Of a stretch of DNA of 64,000 nt, positions 27,821-36,145 are shown in pieces. This DNA comes from Ferriphaselus sp. R-1 (GTDB lineage: Bacteria; Pseudomonadota; Gammaproteobacteria; Burkholderiales; Gallionellaceae): contig NZ_JQKP01000012.1 in NCBI RefSeq assembly GCF_000746095.1, positions 1 to 64,000 on the forward strand, in the 5' to 3' direction. A program made the position numbers and the translations under genes. Every line of letters starts with the position of its first letter. Positions within the stretch are counted from its first letter, which is position 1. The notes below the pieces were generated by a model, which saw nothing but the letters and a program-made list of their open reading frames with translations, was not told where the DNA came from and searched no databases.

Positions 27821-29365
27821 ATGCTGCTCTGGTTCGTCGTCCTCTACTTACTGGCCTCCATCGGCATCGGCGTGTACGCGTCGAGCAAGGTGCACAGCGC
27901 CAAGGATTTCGCCGTGGCGGGCCGCCATCTGCCGCTGCACATCGTCACCGCCACGGTGTTCGCCACCTGGTTCGGTGCGGAGACTGTGCTCGGCATCTCC
28001 GCCACTTTCGTCAAGGAAGGCCTGCACGGCGTAGTGGCCGATCCTTTCGGCGCCTCGCTGTGCCTGATCCTGGCCGGGCTGTTCTTCGCCAACAAGCTGT
28101 ACCGCATGAACCTGCTCACCATCGGCGACTATTACCGGGTGCGCTACAGCCACGCCGTGGAGCTGGTCATCACTCTGTGTATCGTGCTGTCGTACCTGGG
28201 CTGGGTGTCGGCTCAGGTCAAGGCACTGGGATTGGTGTTCAATGTAGTATCGGGAGAGAGCATCAGCCAGCCGGCAGGCATGCTGATCGGTGCGGCCATC
28301 GTGCTGACCTACACCATGTTCGGCGGCATGTGGTCGGTGGCGCTGCTGGATTTCGTGCAGATGACCGTCATCATGGGCGGCATGCTGTTCATCGCCTGGT
28401 TCGTCAGCGCCCAGACCGGCGGCGTGGGCGCGGTCGTCGCGCACGCGCAGGCGGCGGGCAAGCTGGATTTCTTCCCGCGCGGCGACTACACGCAATGGAT
28501 ACCGTTCATCGGTGCCTGGCTGACCATGATGCTGGGCTCCATCCCGCAGCAGGACGTGTTCCAGCGCATCACCTCGGCCAAGACCGAGCAGATCGCCGTG
28601 CGCGGCTCGGTGCTGGGCGGCTCGCTGTATTTCCTGTTCGCCTTCGTGCCTATGTTCCTGGCCTACTCCGCCACGCTGATCGACCCAGCGGTGTTCGCCG
28701 ACCTGCTAGAAAAAGACTCGCAACTGGTGCTGCCGACGCTGATCCTCAACTACACGCCAGTGTTCGCCCAAGTGATCTTCTTCGGTGCGTTGCTGTCAGC
28801 CATCATGAGCTGCTCCTCGGCCACCTTGCTCGCCCCCTCGGTGGCGTTCACCGAGAACATCCTCAAACATTTCATGTTCAAACAGATGACCGACCACCAG
28901 TTCCTGCGCGCGATGCGCATCACCGTACTGTGCTTCGGTGCCGTGGTCGTGCTGTTCGCACTGAACACCAACGCCAGCATCTTCAAGATGGTGGAGAACG
29001 CCTATAAGGTGACGCTGGTGGCGGCCTTCACCCCGCTGCTGTTCGGACTGTACTGGAAGCGCTCCACCAATCAGGGCGCACTGCTGGCGATCACGGCGGG
29101 GCTAAGCTCCTGGATTCTGCTGGAGCTCTTCAGCAACGCCCACGTACCAGCCATCGAGACGTTCTGCGCCGTCTGGCCGCCCCAGTTGGTCGGCCTGCTG
29201 ATGAGCATCACGGGCATGATCGTCGGCTCGCTGCTACCGCAACGACTCGGCGGCCATCTGCCGGAAGAGCCCACCCACGCTTTCCTGCATCACCACGCCG
29301 CCAGCCTGACCGACCACGTCGCCGAGCCGGTGCACCATCACCCGGCAGATCACCACCCTCGTTGA
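27821..29365 (+). CDS. Sodium:solute symporter family protein with His-rich tail
   Basis: This 514-residue inner membrane protein of the SSS family has about 13 membrane spans. Family residues are visible in FAVAGRHLPLHIVTATVFATWFGAE, FGGMWSVALLDFVQ, LLSAIMSCSSATLLAPS and FALNTNASIFKMVENAYK. The substrate is not evident; the fold serves for proline, acetate, pantothenate and others. The C-terminus is unusual: within the last 30 residues it holds about ten histidines (HAFLHHHAAS...VHHHPADHHPR), which could bind metal. The ATG at 27821 is preferred over a TTG 14 codons upstream. Its stop lies 2 nt before the Pho box of phoB. Confidence 0.85.
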   Translation: MLLWFVVLYLLASIGIGVYASSKVHSAKDFAVAGRHLPLHIVTATVFATWFGAETVLGISATFVKEGLHGVVADPFGASLCLILAGLFFANKLYRMNLLTIGDYYRVRYSHAVELVITLCIVLSYLGWVSAQVKALGLVFNVVSGESISQPAGMLIGAAIVLTYTMFGGMWSVALLDFVQMTVIMGGMLFIAWFVSAQTGGVGAVVAHAQAAGKLDFFPRGDYTQWIPFIGAWLTMMLGSIPQQDVFQRITSAKTEQIAVRGSVLGGSLYFLFAFVPMFLAYSATLIDPAVFADLLEKDSQLVLPTLILNYTPVFAQVIFFGALLSAIMSCSSATLLAPSVAFTENILKHFMFKQMTDHQFLRAMRITVLCFGAVVVLFALNTNASIFKMVENAYKVTLVAAFTPLLFGLYWKRSTNQGALLAITAGLSSWILLELFSNAHVPAIETFCAVWPPQLVGLLMSITGMIVGSLLPQRLGGHLPEEPTHAFLHHHAASLTDHVAEPVHHHPADHHPR

Positions 29366-29367
29366 TC

Positions 29368-29396
29368 CTGTCATGTTCCTGTCACATTACTTTCAT
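29368..29396 (+). promoter_or_regulatory. Pho box upstream of phoB
   Basis: Two 7-mers CTGTCAT (29368-29374) and CTGTCAC (29379-29385), spaced by GTTC, match the PhoB site. A third, weaker unit CTTTCAT (29390-29396) keeps the 11-nt period. It lies 36 nt before the phoB start, so phoBR should autoregulate. Confidence 0.88.
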
Positions 29397-29431
29397 ACCA
29401 TCTGCAGCGGAGTATCCCCATGGAGAAAGTA

Positions 29432-30118
29432 ATGACCGCCAACATCCTGTTGATCGAAGACGAACCCGCCATCCTTGAGCTGCTGGCATTCAACGTGACG
29501 CAATGCGGCTTCCGCGCCCTCCGGGCACTGGATGCCGAGGAAGCGATGACGCACATCAACCGCGCCTTGCCCGACCTGATCCTGCTCGACTGGATGCTGC
29601 CCGGCACCTCGGGCATCGAGATCGCTCGCCGCTTGCGCGCCGATGCGCGCACCCGCAACGTGCCCATCATCATGCTGACTGCACGCGGCGACGAGCGCGA
29701 CAAGGTCCTCGGCCTGGAATCCGGTGCGGACGATTACATGACCAAACCCTTCTCGCCGCGCGAGCTGATGGCGCGCATCCGTGCCGTGTTGCGCCGTCGC
29801 ACGCCGCAGATGAGCGACGATCTGGTGCAAGTGGCCGGACTGGAACTATCGCCGACCTCGCATCGGGTGAGCGCCCACGGCTCGCCCATCGAACTCGGCC
29901 CGACCGAGTTCCGCCTGCTCCATTTCTTCATGACCCATCAGGAGCGGGTGTACAGCCGCGCCCAGTTGCTCGACCAGGTGTGGGGCGACCACGTGTTCGT
30001 CGAAGAACGCACCGTCGATGTCCACATCCGCCGCTTGCGTCAGGCGCTGGAAGCCTCCGGCTGCGACCGTCTGGTGCAGACCGTGCGCGGCAGCGGCTAT
30101 CGTTTCTCCGAGAGTTGA
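29432..30118 (+). CDS. phoB: Phosphate regulon response regulator PhoB
   Basis: PhoB activates phosphate-starvation genes when phosphorylated by PhoR. The 228-residue OmpR-type regulator has a receiver (IEDEPAI, phospho-acceptor Asp in [31 protein letters not shown]). It has a winged-helix domain ([51 protein letters not shown]). Of two in-frame ATGs I take 29432, because GGAGA precedes it at good spacing and [12 protein letters not shown] is the usual start. A Pho box lies upstream. Confidence 0.95.
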   Translation: MTANILLIEDEPAILELLAFNVTQCGFRALRALDAEEAMTHINRALPDLILLDWMLPGTSGIEIARRLRADARTRNVPIIMLTARGDERDKVLGLESGADDYMTKPFSPRELMARIRAVLRRRTPQMSDDLVQVAGLELSPTSHRVSAHGSPIELGPTEFRLLHFFMTHQERVYSRAQLLDQVWGDHVFVEERTVDVHIRRLRQALEASGCDRLVQTVRGSGYRFSES

Positions 30119-30145
30119 CCGCACAGCGAACCCAGCCCGTATAAT
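30115..30145 (+). promoter_or_regulatory. Candidate internal promoter for phoR
   Basis: TTGACC (30115-30120) overlaps the phoB stop. A perfect TATAAT is at 30140-30145, with a long 19-nt spacer. It would allow phoR expression apart from phoB. Confidence 0.45.
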
Positions 30146-30169
30146 CAGCGCCCACAACGGGAGGATGAC

Positions 30170-31465
30170 GTGACAGACTTTTGGCAAAGGGTGACGCTGC
30201 CCATCGCGGGCTTATTGATACTGGCACTGCTGCTGTGGGCGGTGTTCGGTGCCGTGGCCGCCCTGCTGCTGTTCGCGCTGGCCCTGCTGGTGCTGTACGT
30301 ACTGCACTTGCGCCAGATGGCTGCCTTCGAGTTCTGGCTGGCCAGCCCCAAGGAGCGCGAGATTCCCGAAGGTCATGGCGTATGGGAAGACCTGTTCGCC
30401 ACCCTCAACCAGCTCATCAAGCGCCTGCGCAAAAAGCAGGACCAGCTCTCCCAGGCCTTGCACTACATGGAACAGGCCACCTCGGCCCTGCCCGAAGGCG
30501 TGGTCATCCTGGACGGTGCCGACCGCATCGAATGGTGTAACCCGCTGGCCGAGAAGCACTTTGGCCTGGACACCCGCCACGACATCGGCCAGCAGATCAC
30601 CTACCTCGCCCGCCAGCCCGAATTCGTCCAGTACCTGGCCATGGCACAATTTGCCGAACCCTTGTTGCTGCGCGGCGTGCGTCAGGACGACCTGGTACTG
30701 TCGATCAAGGTCATCGCCTACGGCGGCGACAAGAAACTGCTCATCAGCCGCGACGTGACTCATCTGGAGCGCATCGACACCATGCGCCGCGACTTCGTCG
30801 CCAACGTCTCGCACGAACTGCGCACCCCGCTCACCGTGGTCAACGGCTTCGTCGAGACGCTGCTCGACATGGAAGACCGCGACTGCGACATGGCCAAGCG
30901 CGGCCTGCAACTGATGGGCGAACAGACCGAGCGCATGACCCGGCTGGTGGACGACCTGCTCACCCTGTCACGCCTGGAGAGCGACAACAGCGCACTGCAC
31001 GAAGAGCCCGTGGACGTGCCGCAACTGCTGGAGCAGGTGATGCAGGAAGGGCTGCGCCTGAGCAACGGCCAGCACACACTCAGACTTGATCTGGAAACGC
31101 AGGACAAGCTGCTGGGCAACCTCGCCGAACTGCACAGCGCCTTTGGCAACCTGTGCAGCAACGCCATCCGCTACACCCCGGCGGGCGGCGCAGTCACCCT
31201 GCGCTGGCAGACCGTCGACGGCCAACCCGTGTTCAGCGTGCAAGACAGCGGCATCGGCATCGCCCCACAACACATCCCGCGCCTCACCGAACGCTTCTAC
31301 CGCGTAGACCGCAGCCGCTCCCGCGAGACCGGCGGCACCGGCCTGGGCCTCGCCATCGTCAAACACATCGCCAACCGCCACCAGGCCAAACTCGTCATCA
31401 CCAGCGAAGAAGGCCAAGGCAGTACCTTCGCCCTGCAATTCCCGGAAAAACGCAACACCCGCTAG
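30170..31465 (+). CDS. phoR: Phosphate regulon sensor kinase PhoR
   Basis: PhoR is a membrane-bound histidine kinase that phosphorylates PhoB under phosphate limitation. The 431-residue protein has two close N-terminal hydrophobic spans (residues 9-45), then a linker. A PAS domain (ALPEGVVILDGADRIEWCNPLAEKHFG) follows. The HisKA motif is DFVANVSHELRTPLTV (His about residue 212), and the ATPase boxes are NLCSNAIRYTPAGG, DSGIGIAPQHIPRLTERFYR and GTGLGLAIVKHI. The start is GTG behind GGGAGG, 51 nt after phoB. Confidence 0.94.
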   Translation: MTDFWQRVTLPIAGLLILALLLWAVFGAVAALLLFALALLVLYVLHLRQMAAFEFWLASPKEREIPEGHGVWEDLFATLNQLIKRLRKKQDQLSQALHYMEQATSALPEGVVILDGADRIEWCNPLAEKHFGLDTRHDIGQQITYLARQPEFVQYLAMAQFAEPLLLRGVRQDDLVLSIKVIAYGGDKKLLISRDVTHLERIDTMRRDFVANVSHELRTPLTVVNGFVETLLDMEDRDCDMAKRGLQLMGEQTERMTRLVDDLLTLSRLESDNSALHEEPVDVPQLLEQVMQEGLRLSNGQHTLRLDLETQDKLLGNLAELHSAFGNLCSNAIRYTPAGGAVTLRWQTVDGQPVFSVQDSGIGIAPQHIPRLTERFYRVDRSRSRETGGTGLGLAIVKHIANRHQAKLVITSEEGQGSTFALQFPEKRNTR

Positions 31466-31477
31466 AAACCGGCCCAC

Positions 31478-31493
31478 CCTGCATGAATGCAGG
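31478..31493. terminator. Hairpin after phoR
   Basis: CCTGCAT and ATGCAGG form a perfect 7-bp stem with a two-base loop 12 nt after phoR. No T tract follows, so it is at most a weak or processing-related end between convergent phoR and gpsA. Confidence 0.3.
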
Positions 31494-31556
31494 GGCTAGG
31501 CGATCCCAATATCAGCCACTACCGCCTCTCGCTCACGCAAGGTCTGTGTAAGAAAA

Positions 31557-32546
31557 CTACTGGAACTCGGAGTTCGGTGCGCGGCTGAGCAGGGCTTCGA
31601 CGGCGGTGGCGGCGGGGATGTTTTCGTAGAGGATGCTGTAGACGGTCTGGCAGATGGGCATGTCGACATCGAGCTGGACGGCGAGGCGGTGGACTTCACG
31701 CACGGTGTAAACGCCTTCGGCGACGTGGCCGAGCTGTTCGAGGATGTGGGGCAGGGTCATGCCTTGCGCCAGCAGCAGGCCGACCTGGCGGTTGCGCGAG
31801 AGGTTGCCGGTACAGGTGAGGATGAGGTCGCCTGCACCAGACAATCCGCCCAGCGTCTCGCCTTTGCCGCCCAACTTCAGCCCCAAGCGGGAGATCTCCG
31901 CCAATCCTCGGGTGATCAGGGCAGCGCGGGCGTTGCAGCCGAAGCCCAGGCCGTCGGCGATGCCGGCGGCGATGGCGAGGACGTTCTTCACTGCGCCGCC
32001 GACTTCCACGCCGATCACGTCGTGGCAGGTGTAGACGCGCAAACGGGCGTGGTGCAGGGCGTTGGCAGTATGGCGTGCGAATTCGGTATCGCCGGAGCCG
32101 AGGGTGAGCGCGGTGGGCAGGCCGCGTGCCACTTCGAGGGCGAAGCTGGGGCCGGACAGGACTCCGCGCGAGAACGTGGCGGGCAGGACCTGGGCAACGA
32201 CCTGATGCGGCAGTAGCGAGGTCTGAGCCTCGAAACCTTTGCACAGCCACAGCACGCCGGTGGGTGCGGAGCGCTGGGCGATACGTTGCAGGGTGGCGCG
32301 CAGGGCGGACACCGGCACGGCGACGATCAACAGCTCGGCAGCCGCGAGGGCAGTATCGAGATCGGCGCTGAGCCGCAGGGCCTCGGGCAGGGTCACGTCA
32401 GGCAGGTAGTGCTGATTGATGCGGGTCGCCGCCATCTCGGCCAGCTGCGCCTCATTGCGCCCCCACAGGGTGACTTGATGATGGGCAGACAGGCTGATCG
32501 CCATGGCCGTGCCCCAGGCTCCCGCGCCGAGTACGCTGATGTTCAC
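31557..32546 (-). CDS. gpsA: Glycerol-3-phosphate dehydrogenase [NAD(P)+]
   Basis: GpsA reduces dihydroxyacetone phosphate to glycerol-3-phosphate for phospholipid synthesis. The 329-residue protein has ISVLGAGAWGTAMAISL, ALTLGSGD, IGVEVGGAVKNVLAIAAGIADGLGFG with the catalytic lysine, and GGLSGAGDLILTCTGNLSRNR. The start is GTG, sharing one base with the preceding stop (TAGTG). It ends the rhodanese-grxC-secB-SH3-gpsA array, the same core order as yibN-grxC-secB-gpsA in enterobacteria. Confidence 0.95.
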   Translation of the reverse strand: MNISVLGAGAWGTAMAISLSAHHQVTLWGRNEAQLAEMAATRINQHYLPDVTLPEALRLSADLDTALAAAELLIVAVPVSALRATLQRIAQRSAPTGVLWLCKGFEAQTSLLPHQVVAQVLPATFSRGVLSGPSFALEVARGLPTALTLGSGDTEFARHTANALHHARLRVYTCHDVIGVEVGGAVKNVLAIAAGIADGLGFGCNARAALITRGLAEISRLGLKLGGKGETLGGLSGAGDLILTCTGNLSRNRQVGLLLAQGMTLPHILEQLGHVAEGVYTVREVHRLAVQLDVDMPICQTVYSILYENIPAATAVEALLSRAPNSEFQ

Positions 32547-32992
32547 TATTCGCCCCAGACTTCGTTGGATCTTATGTAGCCGGAGATGCCGTCCGGGTGG
32601 CGCACTTCCAGCCAGCCGGTCTCGGTGTTCTGCTTGAGCTCCAGCAGTACGTTCTGTGCCACTTTGAACAGTACGGAGGATGCGACATCGGCGGAAAGGT
32701 GCACGTCGGCGGTCGGCACGGTCACCATCAGGGTGCGCCGCTTGTCGAGCGCCTTGCTTTCCATCCAGGACATCTTGCCTGCGCTGTCGCGCACTTTGAC
32801 CCAGTCGGCGTTGTCGATGACGATCTCCAGCGGCATGCCGCGACTGGCGATGGCGAGCTTCTTTGAGGTCGCCTGCGGCAGGTCGTAGCAGATGGCGGGA
32901 TGCGCGCCCACTGAACGGTATTCCAGCGCCGACACCTGGCCCGCCGCGAACGTCAGTCCGGCGAAGCAGGCAAGGTAGGCGATGGTTCTCAT
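32546..32992 (-). CDS. Secreted SH3-domain protein
   Basis: A 148-residue exported protein with a signal peptide (MRTIAYLACFAGLTFAAGQVSA) and two bacterial SH3-like segments. The first is near residues 27-80 (ICYDLPQATSKKLAIASRGMPLEIV..WVKVRDSAGKMSWMES). The second is near 90-145 (ADVHLSADVASSVLFKVAQNVLLELKQNTETGWLEVRHPDGISGYI). SH3b domains usually bind cell-wall peptides. Its function is unknown. It is inserted between secB and gpsA with 1-nt overlaps on both sides, so it is translated with them. Similar genes occur at this place in some betaproteobacteria. Confidence 0.82.
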   Translation of the reverse strand: MRTIAYLACFAGLTFAAGQVSALEYRSVGAHPAICYDLPQATSKKLAIASRGMPLEIVIDNADWVKVRDSAGKMSWMESKALDKRRTLMVTVPTADVHLSADVASSVLFKVAQNVLLELKQNTETGWLEVRHPDGISGYIRSNEVWGE

Positions 32993-33474
32993 CAGTGGGT
33001 GGTGGCGGAGGCGGCTTCCTGCTGCGCTTGCTGTTCCTTTTGCTGCAGGTACAGCGATTCGAAGTTCACCGGGTTGAGCAGCACCGGGGCGAAACCGGCA
33101 CGAACGGAAGCGTCCGAGACGACTTCGCGCAGGTAGGGGTAGAGCATGTTCGGGCACATCACGGCCAGCAGCGGGTCGATGTTCTCGGCGGGCACGTTGC
33201 GGATCTGGAACACGCCGCCCTGGGTCGCCTCGATCAGGAACATCACCTTGTTCTCCTGTTCGGGGATGCTGGCAGTGACGGTGACGGTGATCGTCACTTC
33301 GAACGCGCCCTCTTCCAGTTGCTTGGCCTGGCTGTGCAGTTGCAGGTCGATCTGCGGGTTGACGCGCTCCAGATAGATGGCGGGCGCGTGGGGGACTTCC
33401 AGCGACAGGTCCTTGACGTACAGTTTCTCGATGCTGAACAGCGGGGCTTGCTCTTGATTGGTAGCTTCAGTCAT
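32992..33474 (-). CDS. secB: Protein-export chaperone SecB
   Basis: SecB keeps preproteins unfolded and delivers them to SecA. The 160-residue protein has the conserved core FSIEKLYVKDLSLEVPHAP, FEVTITVTVTA, QGGVFQIRNVP and NMLYPYLREVVSDASVRAGFAPVLLNPVNFESLY. The ATG at 33474 is favoured over one at 33480, because AAGGA then lies six bases upstream. It follows grxC by 16 nt. Confidence 0.95.
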   Translation of the reverse strand: MTEATNQEQAPLFSIEKLYVKDLSLEVPHAPAIYLERVNPQIDLQLHSQAKQLEEGAFEVTITVTVTASIPEQENKVMFLIEATQGGVFQIRNVPAENIDPLLAVMCPNMLYPYLREVVSDASVRAGFAPVLLNPVNFESLYLQQKEQQAQQEAASATTH

Positions 33475-33490
33475 GCTCATTCCTTCGATT

Positions 33491-33748
33491 TCAGGGGTTC
33501 AATAATTGGTTCAGTTTGCCGGCGTGTTCAAGCGCGGCCAGGTCGTCATAGCCGCCGACATGGGTGTCGCCGATCCAGATCTGGGGCACGGTACGGCGAC
33601 CCGTCTTTTCCATCATGGCGATGCGCAGCTCGGGTTGCAGATCCACGCGCACTTTCTCGATGCCGGTCACGCCCTTGGCATGCAACAGCCGCTCCGCCAT
33701 CACGCAATAGGGACAGACCGCCGTGCAATACATGACGACAGGCGCCAT
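33491..33748 (-). CDS. grxC: Glutaredoxin 3
   Basis: A small glutathione-dependent thiol oxidoreductase of 85 residues with the dithiol site TAVCPYCVMAERLL, the cis-proline motif RRTVPQIWIGDTHVGGYDDL and the usual length. Two overlapping ATGs are possible. I take 33748, which shares a base with the rhodanese stop and has GGAG at 5-nt spacing. The long frame upstream overlaps the rhodanese gene and is not used. Confidence 0.93.
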   Translation of the reverse strand: MAPVVMYCTAVCPYCVMAERLLHAKGVTGIEKVRVDLQPELRIAMMEKTGRRTVPQIWIGDTHVGGYDDLAALEHAGKLNQLLNP

Positions 33749-34158
33749 CATCGCTCCAGTGGCAACTTGGCCTTCTGCCAGGCAGTCACGCCGCCGCCCA
33801 GATTGTGCACTTGGGAGAATCCTTCCTTGACCAGCAAAGCACAGGCCGCTGCCGAACGCTGCCCGCTGCGACACACCACCACCATAGGCTTGTCGCGATG
33901 GTTCTCCAGCTCGTTCAGCCGCCCGCGCAGCTTGCCTACCGGGATCAACTTGGCTTTCAGAATATGTCCGGCATCGAACTCGCTTTGCTCGCGCACATCC
34001 AGCACCAGTGCGCCCTTGTGGTTGATGAGCTGCAACGCAGCGGTGGTGTCGATCTCGGTGATGCCACGGATCTTGTTGCCGATGAACGACCAGATCAGCA
34101 TGACACCGCTGAACACGACCACCGACAACATGATGAAATTATCCAGCAGAAACTGCAC
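33748..34158 (-). CDS. Membrane-anchored rhodanese-like protein (YibN type)
   Basis: A 136-residue protein with one N-terminal membrane span (residues about 7-26) and a rhodanese domain. The active-site loop is VVCRSGQRSAAA and the preceding LVLDVREQSEFDAGHI is typical. It should handle sulfane sulfur on its cysteine, although YibN's role is not settled. The start is GTG with GAGGAG upstream. It overlaps the end of the PglL-like gene by 20 nt, which indicates coupled translation. Its place downstream of the SQR genes may be functional. Confidence 0.88.
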   Translation of the reverse strand: MQFLLDNFIMLSVVVFSGVMLIWSFIGNKIRGITEIDTTAALQLINHKGALVLDVREQSEFDAGHILKAKLIPVGKLRGRLNELENHRDKPMVVVCRSGQRSAAACALLVKEGFSQVHNLGGGVTAWQKAKLPLER

Positions 34159-35917
34159 GTTGATGCTCCTCGAATTTTTGCAGCGCGAATTTTAACAGAG
34201 CGGCATAGCGCGCGGGGTCTTTCCGCGCCAGCGCTTCCAGCTGTTCACGCGCCGCCGCGAACTCGCCGGGATAGGACCAGATAGCCTGCTCCAGCAGCAC
34301 TTCGGCTTCCTGCGTGCGTCCCGCGATGGCGAGGAACTCCACTTCCCGATACGCCGTCTGGCCGACGGGGAAGGCGCGCAACACCCGCCGATTGAGCGGA
34401 TGCTTGAAGTTCAGGTGCTGTTCGTCCACCCGATACATGGGATTCAGGTACAGCTCGGCATAGGCGCTCAGTTCCGGCTGTCGCGCCAATGTCTGCAACT
34501 CGGTCACGACGTGCTGAGTGCGGGCCGTATCGTCTGCCGATGCAAGGCGCGATGCCGTCGTCGCGGCTTCCATCTGGCGATAGCTGGACAGCAGCTGGGC
34601 GGCAGCGAACACGCCGCATAGCGTCAGCGCTGCCGCCACACCCCAGCCCAGACGCGGCAACAGCAAGCGCCGCCCCTCCGGCTCCAGCGCGCCCAGCACC
34701 AGAGCGGCGATGCCGAGGAAATAGGCGTACCACAGCGGATATTCCAGCAGACTGTGCAAGCCAAGCACGACGCACACGGCATAGCCCCACCACTTCCATG
34801 GCGATGCGGGCAAGCTGCGCGTCCGTCGCCACCAGGTGAACAGCGCGCCGACCACGACCAGCAGACCGGCCAGCCCGGTCTCTGCGGCCAGCTGCAACGG
34901 CAGGTTGTGGGCATTGTTGTACAGGCCGCTGATGGCCGGATTGGCCAGACCGGGCAGCCGGACGAAATGCTGCCAGGCGAACTGCCCGAAACCCGCGCCA
35001 AACAGGGGGTAGTCGGCCCAGATCTGCAAAGCTTCGCGCCACAGGTACAGCCGGATGCTGTTGCCCCCGGACTCCTGATACAACCGCGCGAACGAGGTCA
35101 GCCCGTCCGTCGCCAACCACGGCAGCTTGACCACGCCGTGCATCACGGCAAAACCGGCCAGCACGGCCAGGGAATATCGCCACAGCCAGCGCGACTCCGT
35201 AGTGGCACGCCTGCCCGGGAAGGCCAGCAACAGCAGCGCGACGAAGTAGAACCAACTGGTGCGCGAACCGCTCAGCACCATCACGAACAGTAACGGCGCT
35301 GCCGCCACTGGGGCGAGCCGACCCGGCAACTTGCGCGTCGCGGCCAGCAGGCCGAGCGAAACCAGGCCGAGTGCCATCTGGTCGGCGTAGTGGTTGGGCT
35401 GCGCCAGATTGCCATAGACCGCCACGGCCACCTTGTTGGTCACGAAACGGTCAAGCGGGGTATGCCAGTGATAGTGCTGCAGGATGCCTGCCAGCGCGTT
35501 CAGCTCGGCACCGAGCAGGCAGAATCCCGCCAGCGCCGTGACCAGACCGGCCAGCCCGAGCTGCTGCCGCAAGCGCAAGCCCAGCAGCAGCAGCAGCGCC
35601 ATCCACAACAGGTATTCGGCCAGCAGCTGCGCCTGGCCGACATAGCTCAACTTGCCCTGAGCCAGTTGCACCAGCAACACCAGCAGCAGGCCGAGCGGCA
35701 AGGCCATGACTGCGGGCACGCTGAACTCGCGCCAGCCGCCCAGAGTCAGCAAACCCAGCACCGCCGCCAATCCCAACGCCACCGCGACCCATTCTTGATA
35801 GAAGGTGGTCAGGGGATAGGCGTGACTGGGATACAGAAAAGGCAAGACCCACATCAACCCGACCAAGGTCAGGCTGAGGTGGGCCGGAATGCGGGAAGGG
35901 ACGTTCAGGCTTGGCAA
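34139..35917 (-). CDS. PglL/Wzy-type O-oligosaccharyltransferase or O-antigen ligase family protein
   Basis: A 592-residue inner membrane protein with about 12 spans. It has a Wzy_C-type central domain (LSGSRTSWFYFV, the periplasmic loop with GAGFGQFAWQHF, NNAHNLPLQLAAETG) and a soluble C-terminal tail with TPR-like helices (from about residue 450). This matches PglL/PilO-like enzymes that attach glycans to pilin or other proteins. No pilin or glycan genes are nearby. The start is uncertain: the TTG at 35917 overlaps the DUF2892 gene by 13 nt, and an ATG at 35854 lies inside the first hydrophobic segment. Confidence 0.78.
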   Translation of the reverse strand: MPSLNVPSRIPAHLSLTLVGLMWVLPFLYPSHAYPLTTFYQEWVAVALGLAAVLGLLTLGGWREFSVPAVMALPLGLLLVLLVQLAQGKLSYVGQAQLLAEYLLWMALLLLLGLRLRQQLGLAGLVTALAGFCLLGAELNALAGILQHYHWHTPLDRFVTNKVAVAVYGNLAQPNHYADQMALGLVSLGLLAATRKLPGRLAPVAAAPLLFVMVLSGSRTSWFYFVALLLLAFPGRRATTESRWLWRYSLAVLAGFAVMHGVVKLPWLATDGLTSFARLYQESGGNSIRLYLWREALQIWADYPLFGAGFGQFAWQHFVRLPGLANPAISGLYNNAHNLPLQLAAETGLAGLLVVVGALFTWWRRTRSLPASPWKWWGYAVCVVLGLHSLLEYPLWYAYFLGIAALVLGALEPEGRRLLLPRLGWGVAAALTLCGVFAAAQLLSSYRQMEAATTASRLASADDTARTQHVVTELQTLARQPELSAYAELYLNPMYRVDEQHLNFKHPLNRRVLRAFPVGQTAYREVEFLAIAGRTQEAEVLLEQAIWSYPGEFAAAREQLEALARKDPARYAALLKFALQKFEEHQRAVSAG

Positions 35918-36123
35918 CTACCGCTCTTGATGCCGAACTTGGCAAGGATGCTGGTCAGCGGGCAGATCTGGGTGAAGCCGCTCTGGAACAGGTTCAGACC
36001 AACGAAGGCAGTGAAGCCCAGAAAATACGGGCTGACGAACAGCGGGCTGGCTTCCACGCCCAGCGCCAACGACAACATGACAAAGAAACCCGCAACGATG
36101 CGGACGATACGTTCTGCACTCAT
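35905..36123 (-). CDS. DUF2892 (YgaP-type transmembrane) protein
   Basis: A 72-residue protein with two membrane spans and the DUF2892 hallmark FTAFVGLNLFQSGFTQICPLTSIL. The domain forms the membrane part of the YgaP rhodanese of E. coli, whose gene is controlled by the SqrR/BigR homologue YgaV. Here a similar regulator heads the same strand 6 kb upstream. A cysteine follows the second span (ICPL) and another is near the end (GSCQA). The start has a strong AGGAGAG. The gene lies 22 nt after the RND pump. Confidence 0.85.
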   Translation of the reverse strand: MSAERIVRIVAGFFVMLSLALGVEASPLFVSPYFLGFTAFVGLNLFQSGFTQICPLTSILAKFGIKSGSCQA

Positions 36124-36145
36124 GAAACTCTCCTAAGGGTGTATT

